64,000 nt of DNA from Vitis vinifera. Taxonomy: Eukaryota; Streptophyta; Magnoliopsida; Vitales; Vitaceae. The stretch is from positions 2,893,001 to 2,957,000 of the forward strand of contig NC_081807.1 of assembly GCF_030704535.1 (NCBI RefSeq), given 5' to 3'. Positions 38,901 to 50,799 of this stretch are shown piece by piece (position 1 is the stretch's first letter; each line of letters starts with the position of its first letter). The notes under the pieces were generated by a model that was not told the origin of the DNA, searched no databases, and was given only the letters and a program-made list of their open reading frames with translations. The position numbers were made by a program, and so were the translations under genes.

Positions 38901-41900
38901 GACAACGATCTGTGCAGTAAGGTTGTAAAAATGTCATTTTGAACAGATAAGAGATATGGGATGCGTTTTATAATGATGCCATGTTATTTATTTATTTTTT
39001 ATTTTTTGTTTGTTTCAGGCATTACAATATGAACCGCATCAGACTTGTATGGTCTCGCATATGGAATGTTCTATCTGATTTCTTTGTATCAGTTGGCTTG
39101 TCAGAAAACCTCTCAGTTGCAATATTTGTGATGGATTCTTTGCGGCAACTTGCTATGAAATTTTTAGAGCGTGAAGAGCTGGCAAATTACAACTTTCAAA
39201 ATGAATTTCTGAGACCTTTTGTGATTGTCATGCAGAAAAGCAACTCTACAGAAATTAAGGAATTAATAGTTCGGTGCATTTCACAGATGGTCCTTAGCCG
39301 TGTGAATAATGTGAAATCTGGCTGGAAAAGTGTTTTTATGGTATGTTAATGCTTTTCATCACTAATTTTCATTATCATCTATGATTTGAAAATTTGCTTA
39401 CTCTATGTAGAACCTCACATAATTGTATATTCTAACTGGGACCTGTGTTGAAGTTAATCCGAGTTTAAATTGACACAATTGGCTTGGTTTCTGAAATTTG
39501 GCCTGCTTAAGAAATTCTGGGGCAAATCTTGGTCATTCAGTATCTGATTTTTATTTGCAAAAAAGAGAAACTAAATGGCTAATGGAAATCTGGTGCATAT
39601 TATAGGAAATTGGACATGTATGCCTATAAGAAAAGGGAAAGTGGACAAGGGGTTACAGATAAATAAATATTTGAAATTGACTTTTACCTAATTTGGTCAT
39701 GCATTAATCAGTTTATAGGAAAGTGGATTGGGACCAGAAATAAGAATTCCATAATTTTTGAACTAGATAACTTGATTTCAGATTGAATGTAGGCTGGAAT
39801 GCTTGTAACCCATAATCAACCTCCCTTGATACAGAACTTTGCTAAGTACTTTCAGGCTGTGATTTGGAGTCAAGTCAAAAGGGTAGTGTTACTGCATAGT
39901 TGAATTGAAAGAGTTCCCGAGTGTACTTAGGTTAATGGTTCTTGGTACTCATTATCCCTTGCATTTCTTGCACCTTGTAATTCTAGGAAGGATGCCAGGA
40001 CTGGATCTTGTTACAAGTTAGAATTGCTAAACTTCCAGCTACTGAATTGAATACTGTAATTTGGTTGAGTGCCAAATGTTGTTGCAGTGATATAAGCATG
40101 TTTCCCTGCACTAGAAGTGGAGATGGAGCTGCTTCATTTAAAGCTTATGCCTCTAGACCAGCTAGCTCATGTCCATTTGAATGCTTAAGAAGTGGGTAAT
40201 GTGGCCCTTGCAAATTTCTTGCTTCTCACATGATGCTGTTCTATGTTCAGGTTTTTACGGCTGCAGCTGCTGATGAAAGGAAGAATATAGTCTTGCTAGC
40301 CTTTGAGACCATGGAAAAAATAGTGCGAGAATATTTCCCTTACATAACTGAGACAGAGACGACAACTTTTACGGATTGTGTTAGATGCCTCATCACCTTC
40401 ACAAATAGCAGATTTAACAGTGATGTAAGCCTCAATGCTATTGCATTTCTCCGGTTCTGTGCTGTCAAACTTGCAGAAGGGGGACTTGTTTGCAATGAGA
40501 GGAGTGAGGAAGGAGATTCGTCCACTCCACCAGTAGATAAGGATGCATCAGATGGACAATTGTTCACAGATAGAGATGATCATGCATCCTATTGGATTCC
40601 ATTGCTCACAGGTAACTTACTTTTCAAGTTTTAGAGTTCAAGCAAATGCTGTGATGGTTTACAACACGCTTATATGTGATGTGGACGAGCACTTTTTGAT
40701 TGCACAGCTACCCCATAAAGCTTTGGATGATAACATAATCTAATATTTTTCATTAATTAATACTTTGGCCTTGTATCAAAATGATTTAAGCACTCTGCAA
40801 AGTTGCCACAGGTTTAATGGTTAATATCTTGTAAATCCACTTTGGATGTTGGGAGTTCATATTGCCTGCTGAATTGGCAGGTTCTTTCTGCTCCCATGCA
40901 TGTTTGTTTTATATGCTGATAATATATTTTTAATTTTGTTATTAAGCACCTTTGATGTTGCAAATTTATTACAAAGATTTTGTCTTTTCCGTTCTCAAGT
41001 AATATATATTTTGCAAATGTTGTTTCAGGATTGTCAAAGCTAACATCTGATCCCAGATCAGCTATCAGAAAAAGTTCTTTGGAAGTGCTTTTTAACATCC
41101 TAAAGGATCATGGTCATCTTTTTTCACGTACATTCTGGGCTGGTGTTTTCAGTTTGGTTGTTTTTCCCATATTTAATTTTGTTAGTGACAAGGGAGGAAC
41201 AGATGCAAACAATGACCAAGTTTTGCAAGCTTCAAGGCCTCCGCACCCTGATGTAGGCACATGGGATTCAGAAACTTCTGCAGTAGCAGCTCAGTGTCTA
41301 GTGGACCTATTCGTCAGTTTCTTCAATGTAGTGAGGTCTCAACTGCTTGCTGTGGTATCAATACTGACTGGTTTCATAAAAAGTCCTGTTCAGGCTCCTG
41401 CTAGCACTGGGGTCACTGCATTGGTGCGGTTGGCAGATGATTTGAGCAGCAGACTGTCTGAAGATGAATGGAAAGCTATATTTATTGCTCTGAAAGAAGT
41501 GACTGCTTCCACTTTGCCAAGATTTTCAAAGGTTATCACAATCATGGACGACATGGAGGTGCCTGAGGTTTCTCAAGCTTCTCCAGATCTTGAAATGCTT
41601 TCTGATAATGGATTGACCAATGATGATATTGGGGATGACACTCTGCAAACAGCAGCTTATGTGGTTTCAAGAATGAAGAGTCATATAGCTATGCAACTAC
41701 TCATTATACAGGTACTCTCCTCTCTTTCATTTTCTGTCCTTCAGAATGGAGTCATATAGCTTTTTCTCTCATAATGGTGTCATGTGGCTGTTAACACGTG
41801 CATCCATTTCATGTGTATAATCAAGTGTACTTAGCTCTCATCACTTAAATAGTCTCATTCATTCTTTGCCAAATAGCTAATTACAGTTATCTTGGCTTTT

Positions 41901-42620
41901 CATCGTGAGAAGTTGCTAGTAGAGTTGTCATTGATGTTGATATCACAACAGAATATCTAATTTTCTTTTTCTTTTTTTATAATTATTTTTTTCCTTTTCC
42001 TATTGCAGGTTGCAACTGATATATACAAAATTTGCAGACAGGCCTTTTTGGCATCCATCATAACAATACTTACTGAAACATTTTCCATGATTGCATCTCA
42101 TGCTCACCAACTGAACTCTGAAAAAATGCTACTGATGAAGCTGCAGAAAGCATGCTCTATCTTGGAGATCTCTGAACCGCCTGTGGTTCACTTTGAAAAT
42201 GAGTCCTATCAAAATTACCTCAACTTCCTGCAGCATTTGGTCATGGACAATCCATCCGTGGCCGAGGAGCTAAACATAGAACAACAACTAGTGGGAGTAT
42301 GTGAAAAAATACTGCAGATATACCTGAACTGTGCCGGGTTACAAAATGCCCCACAAAAACAATCGAGCCAGCCAGTGCTGCACTGGATTCTTCCATTGGG
42401 TTCAGCACAAAAAGATGAATTGGCTGCTAGGACTTCTCTTGCAGTGTCAGCATTGCAGGTACTGGGTGGTTTGGGAACGGATTCGTTTAGGAAGTACATT
42501 TCACAATTCTTCCCTCTGTTAGTAGACCTTGTGCGAAGCGAGCATAGCTCAGGAGACATTCAACGTGTCCTAAGCTACATGTTCCAATCATGTATAGGTC
42601 CGATCATAATGAAATTGTGA
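23923..42620 (+). CDS. BIG-type ARF guanine-nucleotide exchange factor (Sec7), BIG1/BIG4 clade
   Basis: Large ARF-GEF of the trans-Golgi network that loads GTP on ARF GTPases for vesicle budding. Eleven exons: 23923-24908, 27374-27691, 35289-35622, 35823-36245, 36784-37076, 37412-37685, 38154-38656, 39019-39340, 40251-40611, 41029-41711 and 42009-42620. All are GT-AG with consistent phases, giving 1702 aa. Domain order: N-terminal DCB ([20 protein letters not shown]), HUS with box FVNYDCD, Sec7 from about 547 to 735, then HDS1-4. Sec7 has the glutamic finger E636 in [14 protein letters not shown] and LNTDAHN at 675-681. The N-terminus matches remembered Arabidopsis BIG1/BIG4 rather than BIG2/BIG3. 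L674 replaces the Met usual in brefeldin-sensitive GEFs. I chose the Met at 23923; the upstream in-frame codon at 23872 is GTG. Introns 1 (2465 bp) and 2 (7597 bp) are filled with LINE debris; the later introns are ordinary. Confidence 0.95.
25641..25652 (-). mobile_element. Minimal LINE-tail insertion, 12 bp, in BIG intron 1
   Basis: Gttttgataggc sits between exact 17-bp copies of attttcttttttcttac (25624-25640 and 25653-25669). Read on the minus strand the insert is GCCTATCAAAAC, the terminal motif plus a stub of A tail. The repeat is T-rich, so slippage is a weaker alternative, but the shared motif with other insertions favours retroposition. Confidence 0.65.
25670..26500. repeat. Probable LINE-derived debris in BIG intron 1
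   Basis: Non-coding sequence without recognisable domains. Its A-rich strand bias near 25680-25800 looks like a decayed LINE 3' part on the minus strand. It includes a 17-G homopolymer at 26321-26337. Identification is tentative. Confidence 0.3.
26518..26564 (+). mobile_element. Probable ultrashort LINE-tail insertion (47 bp) in BIG intron 1
   Basis: Tacctatc followed by an A-rich tail (26518-26564) lies between ctataattctattgccc (26501-26517) and ctctaattctaccaccc (26565-26581). These 17-bp direct repeats have four mismatches, as expected of an older target-site duplication. Confidence 0.55.
28116..28151 (-). mobile_element. Possible ultrashort LINE-tail insertion (36 bp) in BIG intron 2
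   Basis: A T-rich stretch ending cctataggtaaagag lies between two copies of tggggttcaa (28106-28115 and 28152-28161). On the minus strand it reads TTTACCTATAGG then an A-rich tail, like the other CTAT(C) tails. The duplication is only about 10 bp. Confidence 0.4.
28300..28890 (+). mobile_element. 5'-truncated LINE fragment (zf-RVT region and 3' end)
   Basis: Plus-strand translation in broken frames gives EEADDH-like and HIFLHCTKA-type zinc-binding text, then [23 protein letters not shown] and RRAFDN. This is the C-terminal zf-RVT segment of plant LINE ORF2. An A-rich tail ends near 28889. Stops and frameshifts make it a dead fragment. A 28-bp LINE tail is nested in it at 28688-28715. Confidence 0.75.
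28688..28715 (-). mobile_element. Ultrashort LINE-tail insertion (28 bp) nested in a LINE fragment
   Basis: A T run then gataggcaaaggcacacaa is flanked by exact 20-bp copies of ggggacgactctttattgtt (28668-28687 and 28716-28735). On the minus strand the insert ends TGCCTATC plus A tail. Confidence 0.9.
29230..30130 (-). mobile_element. LINE fragment with zf-RVT and RNase H remnants
   Basis: Minus-strand frames give a zf-RVT piece ([20 protein letters not shown]) near 30120-30050. After a decayed stretch comes an RNase H piece at about 29600-29342: [56 protein letters not shown]. Several in-frame stops show it is a pseudogene. It belongs to a different LINE lineage from the neighbours, which lack the RNase H tail. 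Confidence 0.7.
30354..32726 (-). mobile_element. 5'-truncated LINE (RT + zf-RVT) inserted antisense in BIG intron 2
   Basis: A 2.37-kb non-LTR element on the minus strand. It is flanked by an exact target-site duplication gtgaatggagaaatg (30339-30353 and 32727-32741, possibly two bases longer). The plus-strand T run at 30354-30363 is its poly-A tail. The target is the KVNGEM codons of the older plus-strand LINE, whose reading frame resumes exactly after the insertion. The 5' truncation falls within the conserved [11 protein letters not shown] block of ORF2. Confidence 0.93.
30585..32726 (-). pseudogene. LINE ORF2 remnant: reverse transcriptase and zf-RVT split by one stop
   Basis: A single frame runs from the truncated 5' end ([18 protein letters not shown]) through [69 protein letters not shown]. 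It reaches a TGA at 31665-31667, then resumes at once with [20 protein letters not shown] and the zf-RVT part ([34 protein letters not shown]) to 30585. The catalytic box is FVDD rather than the usual FADD, and KVYD replaces KAYD. Endonuclease and the RT N-terminus are missing through 5' truncation. Confidence 0.9.
32953..33365 (+). mobile_element. 413-bp TRIM-like element with 137-bp terminal direct repeats
   Basis: Two imperfect direct repeats of exactly equal length, 32953-33089 and 33229-33365, begin TGTAATGA and share the blocks atattgt-gctctgggttcaa, atctacac-gttaagagg and cttttcct. A 139-bp spacer separates them. The element is flanked by gacttt on both sides (32947-32952 and 33366-33371). 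Removing it restores the LINE reading frame [12 protein letters not shown] tRNA-Met primer-site-like tggtat follows the first repeat. There is no coding capacity. A related fragment lies at about 54230-54470. Confidence 0.75.
34191..34219 (+). mobile_element. Ultrashort LINE-tail insertion (29 bp) in the old LINE
   Basis: Tgcctatcg plus an A-rich tail lies between exact 20-bp copies of aatcaatttggagaaaagtt (34171-34190 and 34220-34239). The target is the KINLEKS codons of the host LINE. Confidence 0.9.
34624..34673 (-). mobile_element. Ultrashort LINE-tail insertion (50 bp) in the old LINE
   Basis: The insert begins tttttgatagttaaggg and is flanked by exact 18-bp copies of aacagctccctttttctt (34606-34623 and 34674-34691). 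On the minus strand it ends CCCTTAACTATC plus A tail, a sister of the GCCTATC tail. Confidence 0.85.
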
Positions 42621-45600
42621 TTTATAACGAATGAAGTTTGCACACATGTAAGTCAAGTCATTTTTATCCTTTTTGTAGCTGCCTGGAACACAGCCATGAT
42701 CCATCTATTTTATTTTTTTTTGTAGTATATGAAGAGGCTGGCTGGAACAATATTTTTGTACGAAAAAGAAAATGATCATGCAAGCAATTCTGCTGATAGT
42801 ATAAATCGAAATAGTTTTTCATCTTTGTGAGTCCTTACACCTTTATACTTCTTACTACTATTTCTTAGGTATGCATGTACAAAAAGTAGAATGATGGTTG
42901 ATTTACCCATTTTTCCTTCAAACATCTTTCTCAGTGTCAAATTCCCACAAGTATCTCCCTCATGGAAGCCTCAAAAGTATTCCCAGTGTCCATTTTCTTT
43001 TCCGTTTCATGTGGGCTTGGAGGGTTGTTCTTACTTTGGCAATCTTCACAAGGAACTGCAGCCACCACTTTAGGTTCAGAGAGTTTGACAGGGTACATGC
43101 ATAGTCGGGGTGAGAGAGACCTTTCCATGTGGGATTGTGGAAAAACATTAGAAGAGGATGGAAAGAGTTCAACCTTTAAAGTTTAAACTACTGTTTTAGT
43201 TAGAAATGGGCTGAGGGCCAAGTCATAGTCCAATAATACGTGGAGGATTGCCCTTTGAAAGAGGCTTTCCCTTTGTGGAGCAGTTTAAAATCTTTCTGAA
43301 ATGTTGGCCTGACACACTGCCCCTTGTGGCCTGGTTCCAATGACAAGGGTATTAGGCCAGAAGCCCAAAAAAAAAAAGAAGGTGGTTCCTTGCTCAAAGA
43401 AATTTTGAGTACCTCTCATTTCAAAGACTTGTTTGTTTGACTGGCTTGCTTGAGAGGAAACATGAGGGAAGTTCTTAACCATTGATCTGGTTATAAGGAG
43501 AGACTGATGAATAAGGGCAAACAGTCTTTGTAAAGGAAATCAAGAATCAACAAATCACATTCAAATGTACTGTGCTTCCCTTTTATAATATATATTTTTT
43601 GTGTTTTGCGTGTGCCTTGTTCTTAGTGCCACTTTCCTTTCCAAAGTTGATGATCTCACTTTCCATTTTTGAAGGGAGCGTGAGACTAGTAAATGTGGAG
43701 GAAAATCTCAGATGGCTTTTTACCAAGGCATGTGTTAAAATCTCACCCTCTCCCTTGCTTCTATGACTTAGCATTTTGAAGTCATTTGCTTGTAGTTTAA
43801 TGCATGGATCTCATCTCAACCTATTGTTTCGTCCCTACCCTTCCTTTTGTCCACTAATCTTGCTAGTGTGGTTCTTTGGTAGTCACCAAAATTGAAAATT
43901 TTTTTCATCTCTTGGAAGTTCGCACCTTGGTATACTTGAAAATCAATACCAAATACTTTTAAAATGTATTTAAATTTTCTTCAAAAGATATGCTTGTGAG
44001 GAAAAAAAAAAACATATTTTCTCTTTTCCTTAAAATATGAATAAATCGCATTGAAAAATATAAATCTCAAGACGAAGGATTCCATACAAATGTTTAAAAA
44101 AAGAGCTTTCAAACGCGATTTTAGACTAAAATAATATAACAAGAGTTTTTTTTTTCTTTTTTTTCTGTTGTTTTCCTTTATATTAATTAATATGATATTA
44201 TTATTATTATCATCATTATTAAGGTTATTATTTTCCAAAACAGCCAGCTAAACCTAACACTCTGTACACCAACAACGGCACCATTGTTAATAGAAGGGTA
44301 GGATTGAACAGCCCAAAGTTTCCAAATAAAATACAAGTGTCAGAATATATGATGATTTCAAGAGTTGGGTCATCAAGGAAAGGTGCAATCTTACCAATAT
44401 TTTGTTCTCACAAATTAAAATTGCATGAAACCCACCACCCCATTTGGAAGTACATCCTGACGAGTTTCCCAAATATAATATTTTACACATATGGAGAATA
44501 CTATTAGTGGTTAGACTTGACTGCATCCTCAACATCATATCTGTGGGTGTGGTTGGCCCACATGCATAATGGCAAATTTATGACATAATAGGACTAGTCT
44601 TTTGATCCTAGATGGGTTAATTTAATTGGGCCTTAATTGAACTAGTGTCTAGTAGTATGGTCAAAATAGTAATTAAATACTTTGTTTAGAGTTGAGTTTT
44701 ATGTCTTGGTTTTTGTAGGTTTTGACTCACAAAAACTAATGTATTTTCTAATGATTTTTTACCAAATTTTATTCAATTGTTGTGGGATCCTGCCAATTGG
44801 TTTGTTTAAATAATGACATGCTGAGCGCTATGTTTGATTCCCCAAAAATATAAGGGAAAATGTAAGCAAAAAAATATATAAAGGAAAAATAGAAGGAAAG
44901 AAAAAATGAAGAAAAATAAAAAATAAGATTAAAAGTCGATAAATTATTTATATTTATTACTTCAAACTCTTTTTATTTATTTTAACTCATCGATATAAAG
45001 ATAAAATAATTTAAACATACATGAAATTTTAATTAATTTTAATTATATTTGATTTTCTTTTATATTTTTAATAAGACAATCAAACATAAAAAAATCATTT
45101 TTCTTTGTATTTTTTTTTTCTTTAATATTTTCCGGGAATCAAACACAACCTTAGTGTCCAAGTCTTTCAATGAGTATATGTAATTAAAATAGAGTTTTTG
45201 TTTTATGTAGAAGCCAAAGGGATCAAAAGAGAGGAATAACATTATTGCACCCTTGCCTTGAATTCTATTCCACTTTATCAAAATGAAAAATTGGAGGTCG
45301 GATGCCTTTGTTACAAGTTGTGCCACCTTTTGGATTTGAGAGAAATTGTAGACCACTTGATGTTGCACTACTCAAAATGTGCAATATCATCGGGTTAAGG
45401 CATCGAATATCGACATCTTACTCTGAATGGTGTTTGTATATTGAATTTGGAAAAGCATATTTTGATATTATTCTGTTTTAGTCTTTAATTCAAACTTGAA
45501 GCATGTAGTAACCAAGAAGCAAACTAGAAGGAGAAGTGAAAGAGGAATGATGATACATAGAGTCTAGGCCCTGTAGTGGGTGGGTCTGTCAACTTTGAGA

Positions 45601-48600
45601 GAGTCTCTCTTAGTACAACTAAGTCTAGTTTAAATCACATCTTCTTTTTCTTTCTGATAAAAAGTGCACATGAGAATAAAAGAAACGAATTCTTCGTCTC
45701 TTAAAAGCACTTTTGAAGTATAGAAAGCTTTCAACGGATTGAAAGTTAGAAAAAAAAAAAAATTCACACATTTAGGGATGAGTTCGTTGGCTGTCAAGAT
45801 GGTCCAAAATTCTAAGGCAAGACTTAGAAAGGAGATTTTAGTAGAGGAAATAAAAATCCACTCAATCCTCAATCAAGACTAAGTGGATAAAATCACCTAG
45901 GCATTACCAAGTGGATTTTTAGAGCATTTTGGTCAAACATATGGTAATTTGAAGAGCACTATGCTGGTCAGCAGTTTTGAACTTGAGAAAAAAACACCCC
46001 AAGACTCCCTGTATTCATCTATGACTGAGGACTAGCCAATCCAAAGGCTTCTATTTACTAATCATTTTTTTTCCAACCATTTTTCTCCACTTTTCTAGGG
46101 GAAAAAAAGAAAGAGAGTGATCCATACCCATCAGCCTCCTCATAGGGCTATGCCAGCTCCCAGCCATGGTGGTGCATTTTCTTGAAAGGGCATTTGTTTC
46201 CCAAGAAAAACACAAAAAATATTCCTTGTTGTAGTATGTGGCTCATATTGAGTAAAAGACATATGAAATAAATGAGTAAATACTAGAGCAAAGCAAAGTG
46301 AAACGGAGTAGAGCGACGACATTTGCTATTCAAACTTGTATTTTTATTGTTGAGGGCGAATGAGAGGTTGAGGGGGTAACGCCCCTTTGCGGTACGGTTT
46401 AGGGGTATTTTTGAAATTTTATTACCTGAGGGTTAATATAAATACTCTTTTATATAACCTTAATTTAATATATACTGAAAGTCTTCTTCCCTATTTTCGT
46501 AAATGTAAGCAATCTCTGTGTTTTTCTTTTCGTTTTCCTTTTTCCCTAATTTTCACATGGAATCATTCCATGAAAATCAACAATCCTCAAGAAGCCATGG
46601 CCCTATTATCATATGAGAGTTGAGAATCAAATTTCCACACCTCTATTAATAGTCCATAATGAATATGAATGCAGTGACATTTTCCAACCACCCTAGTTGT
46701 TAGTTAGAGATTAATTTTCCAGGAAATTGGTCCCCACAAATCTTTAATTTTTAGCCCACTTCAGTGTCGGTCTTGATCTTCCATTTACAAGTCCACCACT
46801 CACTTCTTTGTCAAAATGCACAATTGAATACTCACTCACCTCCCTGTTTTTATTCTCATCTTTATTTTTAAAGGAGATTATATTTGCTAGATCCAAAGCA
46901 TGAGCTAACCATAGAAAAATAAATGTCGGGTTTGTTTGGTAATGTTTTAAAAACTCTTGATTATTTTTAAGAATAAAATTTTGTTTTAAAAACCCCAATA
47001 AAAAAATTATTTTTTGACTTGTTCTTGCTTTTGTATAATATTAAAGTTTTTAAAATATTCTTACATATTTAATATTTTTAATTGTTTCAATAAATCAAAT
47101 TCTATCTAACGTGTTTTGAGATCCGAAAATTATTTTTTATTTAAAAAAAAAAATTATTTTAAAAAACAGTTCTCAACAAGTTATTACACATTATTGAAAT
47201 TAATTTGATTTTTGATGTTGATGCTTATAGATAATGTTTGGGGATTGAAAAGCATTAAAAAAAATTAAGAAAATAACTTTTATATGTTTGGATTCCATAA
47301 AAGAATAGAAAATAAAATATAAAAATATTTTTATCAATATTTTTAAAATAGTTAGAAAAAGTTTTAAAAAAATGTAATTTTTTTTTATAATTTTTTCTTT
47401 TCTATTTCTTTTCAAGGAAGAATTAAACATTTGATAAAGTTTAGAAAACACTTCAAAAATTTTAAAAATTTACTTATAATATTTTCAAATAGTGATTTCC
47501 CTAAAAATGAGAAAACACTTTCATTAAAAACACTGTAAATAAAAACATTGTAAAATACATTTAAAATAATAAAACATCTATCTTTTTTCTATAATATCAA
47601 TAATATCCTTTAAAATTTATTATTTTAATTTCCAAGTCCTGGTAAAACAAAATGGCGCCAACCACTTGACTCTATCAAGAGATTTTATAATTAATTAATT
47701 AATTAAACTAATGATATTATTGTTGAAATTGGGAGATTGAATTTCCAAATGCTCTTTCATTTGGGCATTGTGGAAAGGAAAATCATGAACATGTGGTTTT
47801 GAAATTTGGCACACAATAGAGAATTCTTTTAAGAAGAAGGGTCATCCCCCATCTTTGGGATTTGTTTACTTAGATGATTGTCTAACTAAACAAATCATTG
47901 GTGTAGGATGATTTTGTTGGGAATTGTCAAGTGATTGATGATGGACCCAATTTTCTACCTTCACAAAGTCTTTGATTTTTAATGAGAAAGGTCTCTTTGA
48001 AGTAGGGCCATTTTTTTCCCCATTGACAAGTGTTTCATTTGAATTTGCAAAATTTTAGGTATGGAAAAGACAGATTTTTTTTTAATTATATTAATCTCAT
48101 TTATTTATTTTTTCTTTTCCTCGTGGTTTAATCATATTTTTAATTTTTTTACATCTTATTTCAATTCTTTATATTTGACTGTATTTTTCATATTTAATCA
48201 CATTCTTATTACGTATTTTTTTTCTCGTTTAATCAATTGAAGGTTATATTTTATTTCTAAAAAATTTAAGAAAAAATACAAAGGAAAAAAAAATACTTCT
48301 AAAGTCAATAAATTACTTTCAAATGCTATATTTTGAAACTAATTTCAATGTTTTTTTTTTTTTTTTTATGTAAAGATTAAATAATTTGAAATTGCATAAA
48401 TTTTTTTAATTATATTTGATTTTTTTTTTCATATTTTCACAAAGAAAACTAAACATAAAAAAAAAAAAAAATCTTAATTTTTTTTTCTTCCTTCAATAAT
48501 TTTCAAGTTCGAGAATCAATCATAACTCAAATAGTATTATATGTATAATCATTTTTATTAATTAAATACAATAAAAAGTAAATTTGTATCTATGAAATAT

Positions 48601-49528
48601 AAAAATCAAGAAAACGATGGTATAACCAGTAATTTTTTATTTAATAAAAAAAATCATATTTTATTATATTCGAATATCAACATCAATGAATGCGAAATAT
48701 CAATATGACTATTAATACTAATAATAAAAGGGTTAAAAAAAAAGGGACAAGGGAACGAGAAGCACATGGGATGAGGGAAGGCAAGAAGAGTATGATAGAC
48801 AAGGGGCTCTAATGTAAAACAAATGGAAGGCATGACATTGACTTGGGAGAAGGGAGAAATTGGAGGGTAGGGATAAGGTATATACTCCCTTTCAAACTAG
48901 TGGACTACATTTCCCTTTCCTTTTCTTAAATTCCAAATCACTACTATCCATTGGCTGCCCACATTTTCTCTATGCCTCTTCTTGTTTTTTGTTTGTCCAA
49001 ACTACCCTTCCTTGGCACAACAATTTCATGCCTATTTAAACTATATATATACCAAAAAAACAAAAGGATTATTTATAAAAAAAAATTGAAAAAATAAAAA
49101 TAAAAGAAAATGCAGAGAAAGTTATAAAGAAAGGGAAAAAGTAAGAAAAATTTATGTATTTTTTTTTGTTTGGATAGTGGGAAAGTGGAGGGAAAGAAAA
49201 TTAAATGATAGAGTAATATATATATATATATATATTAAAGATTTGATGACCTTTATATTTTTCTTACCTTTATAAATAGAAGAAAAATAATTTTTTTAAA
49301 ACATTTTTTCCATTTTATTTACTACAAGTCAAACAAAACCTAATTATTATTTGTTTTACATACATTCAAATAAAAAATAATAATTTCTTCAATATTTTTC
49401 TCCTTTCTTTTGTATTTTTGACAATTAAATATAAGTACCCTTCTAAATACAAGAATAATAAATATAAGTACCTAATATATTTCCTTTTACCTTCTTTTCA
49501 TCACATTCAAATAGAAAAAAAATAAGGA

Positions 49529-49849
49529 CATGTTTGATAGCGGTTGTCAAAAACAATTCTAAAAAATAATTTTTTATAACAATTTTTAAAAATTGTTTTG
49601 TGATTTTTGTAGAACAAAAGGTTGTTTGGAAATTTAAAATATTTTTAACTTATTTTTAATATTTTTAAAAATAAATTTTAAATTTAGTATTTTATTTTTA
49701 ATTATTATACATGTTTGTATAATTATTTCTTAAAACAATCCTCATAAAACAAGTGAAAACAATAAGGAACGACTAAAAGATATTTTCTGAAAACACTCTA
49801 TTTTTAAGAAGAGAAAACAAAAATAATAGTTTTTGGTTGTCAAATGTGT
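49529..49849. repeat. MITE-like AT-rich repeat, copy 2
   Basis: The ends are roughly inverted: catgttgtt-type left end catgtttgatagcggttgtc and, on the other strand, cacatttgacaaccaaaaac. The interior shares a 24-base identity and block order with the repeat near 8831-9132. It is non-coding. Confidence 0.55.
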
Positions 49850-50660
49850 ACTCCTAATAGTTTAAGATCACATCAATAGGTCTTCCATCTTGCAAATAAG
49901 TCATATCAGTTTTAGGTAAAAATTTGGAAATGATATCCTTATTTTCATATTTTCTAACTACTTTAACACCTATTTTGATTTCACATTTCTATGAAATATA
50001 TACATAAATAGTTTTTGGATTATAACTAGAACCACCATTTTTCTGTATCCATCTCACATCAATAACTAAACCTTAACCACCTATTGATAATTTTAGACAA
50101 GTTTCCTTTAAAGTGGATACCTGAATGCCAACTATGACTCGTAATAATCCATCTTTCAGGGCATATGATGAATAGAAAATTGTTTTTAAAAAAAGGTTCT
50201 CAAACAAACCCTTAATTTTCTTTAGCATTTTTTATATCAGGATGATTTCATCAAAATTCGAAAAAAGATGATGACTAAGAAATGTACTACTCAGATTCTT
50301 GGTCATATTTATTTATACCATGATTCTGCATATTTAGATATTTGACATTTATTGAAATATAAAATTTCAATATATTTTTTAAACTATCCGAATTGAAATT
50401 AAATTTGTATGGAAAGTATTTTAATATTTTTATAATATTAGCATTTCCTAACTTAATTTTTTTTAAAAAAAATTTATAAATTGAAAAATCATCTAAGATT
50501 ATTTTAAGTTAAAGCAAATGGACTCATTCTAGATCATATGAGACCATAGTTTTAGAATGAACCTAAAAAATTAGAAAGAAAGATGAAAAGACCGAAAGGG
50601 GATGAGGAAGGAGCAGAGAAGGGCAGTGTCTGGGGATGGGGGTTTGACTAACAACTGTAA

Positions 50661-50686
50661 CACGTGCCGGCATCGCTATATATACC
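50661..50686 (+). promoter_or_regulatory. G-box and TATA box of the HMGR gene
   Basis: A CACGTG G-box at 50661-50666 is followed by a ctatatatacc TATA box at 50676-50686, about 115 bp before the ATG at 50800. G-boxes are bound by bZIP/bHLH factors in light, hormone and stress responses. Regulation is inferred only from the motif. Confidence 0.6.
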
Positions 50687-50799
50687 AGCTCCCCTCAATT
50701 CGCTTCTTCACCCAACTCATAATCCACACACCCTTCATTTCTAGATCTTCTCTTTTTCTTTCTGTGCGATTTTCGCCGCTGGTGAATCCATCTGCAGTC

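Larger units (their letters stand above)
42621..50799. other. Gene-poor 8-kb intergenic region
   Basis: No ORF has recognisable similarity. From 43.0 to 43.8 kb the base composition is more balanced and could be the remains of a repeat or a noncoding transcript. From 44.9 to 50.5 kb it is very AT-rich, with MITE-like sequence at 46.93-47.20 kb (tentative) and 49.53-49.85 kb, a (TA)n run near 49218-49234, and the HMGR promoter at the right end. Confidence 0.45.

Noticed and set aside
43000-43500. Overlapping short frames on both strands as a possible gene
   Set aside because: No frame stays open beyond about 75 codons and none shows a domain or splice-consistent continuation.
50602-50799. N-terminal extension of HMGR from an in-frame ATG at 50602
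   Set aside because: The extension contains the G-box and TATA box and reads as promoter sequence. The ATG at 50800 gives the standard plant HMGR N-terminus and length.
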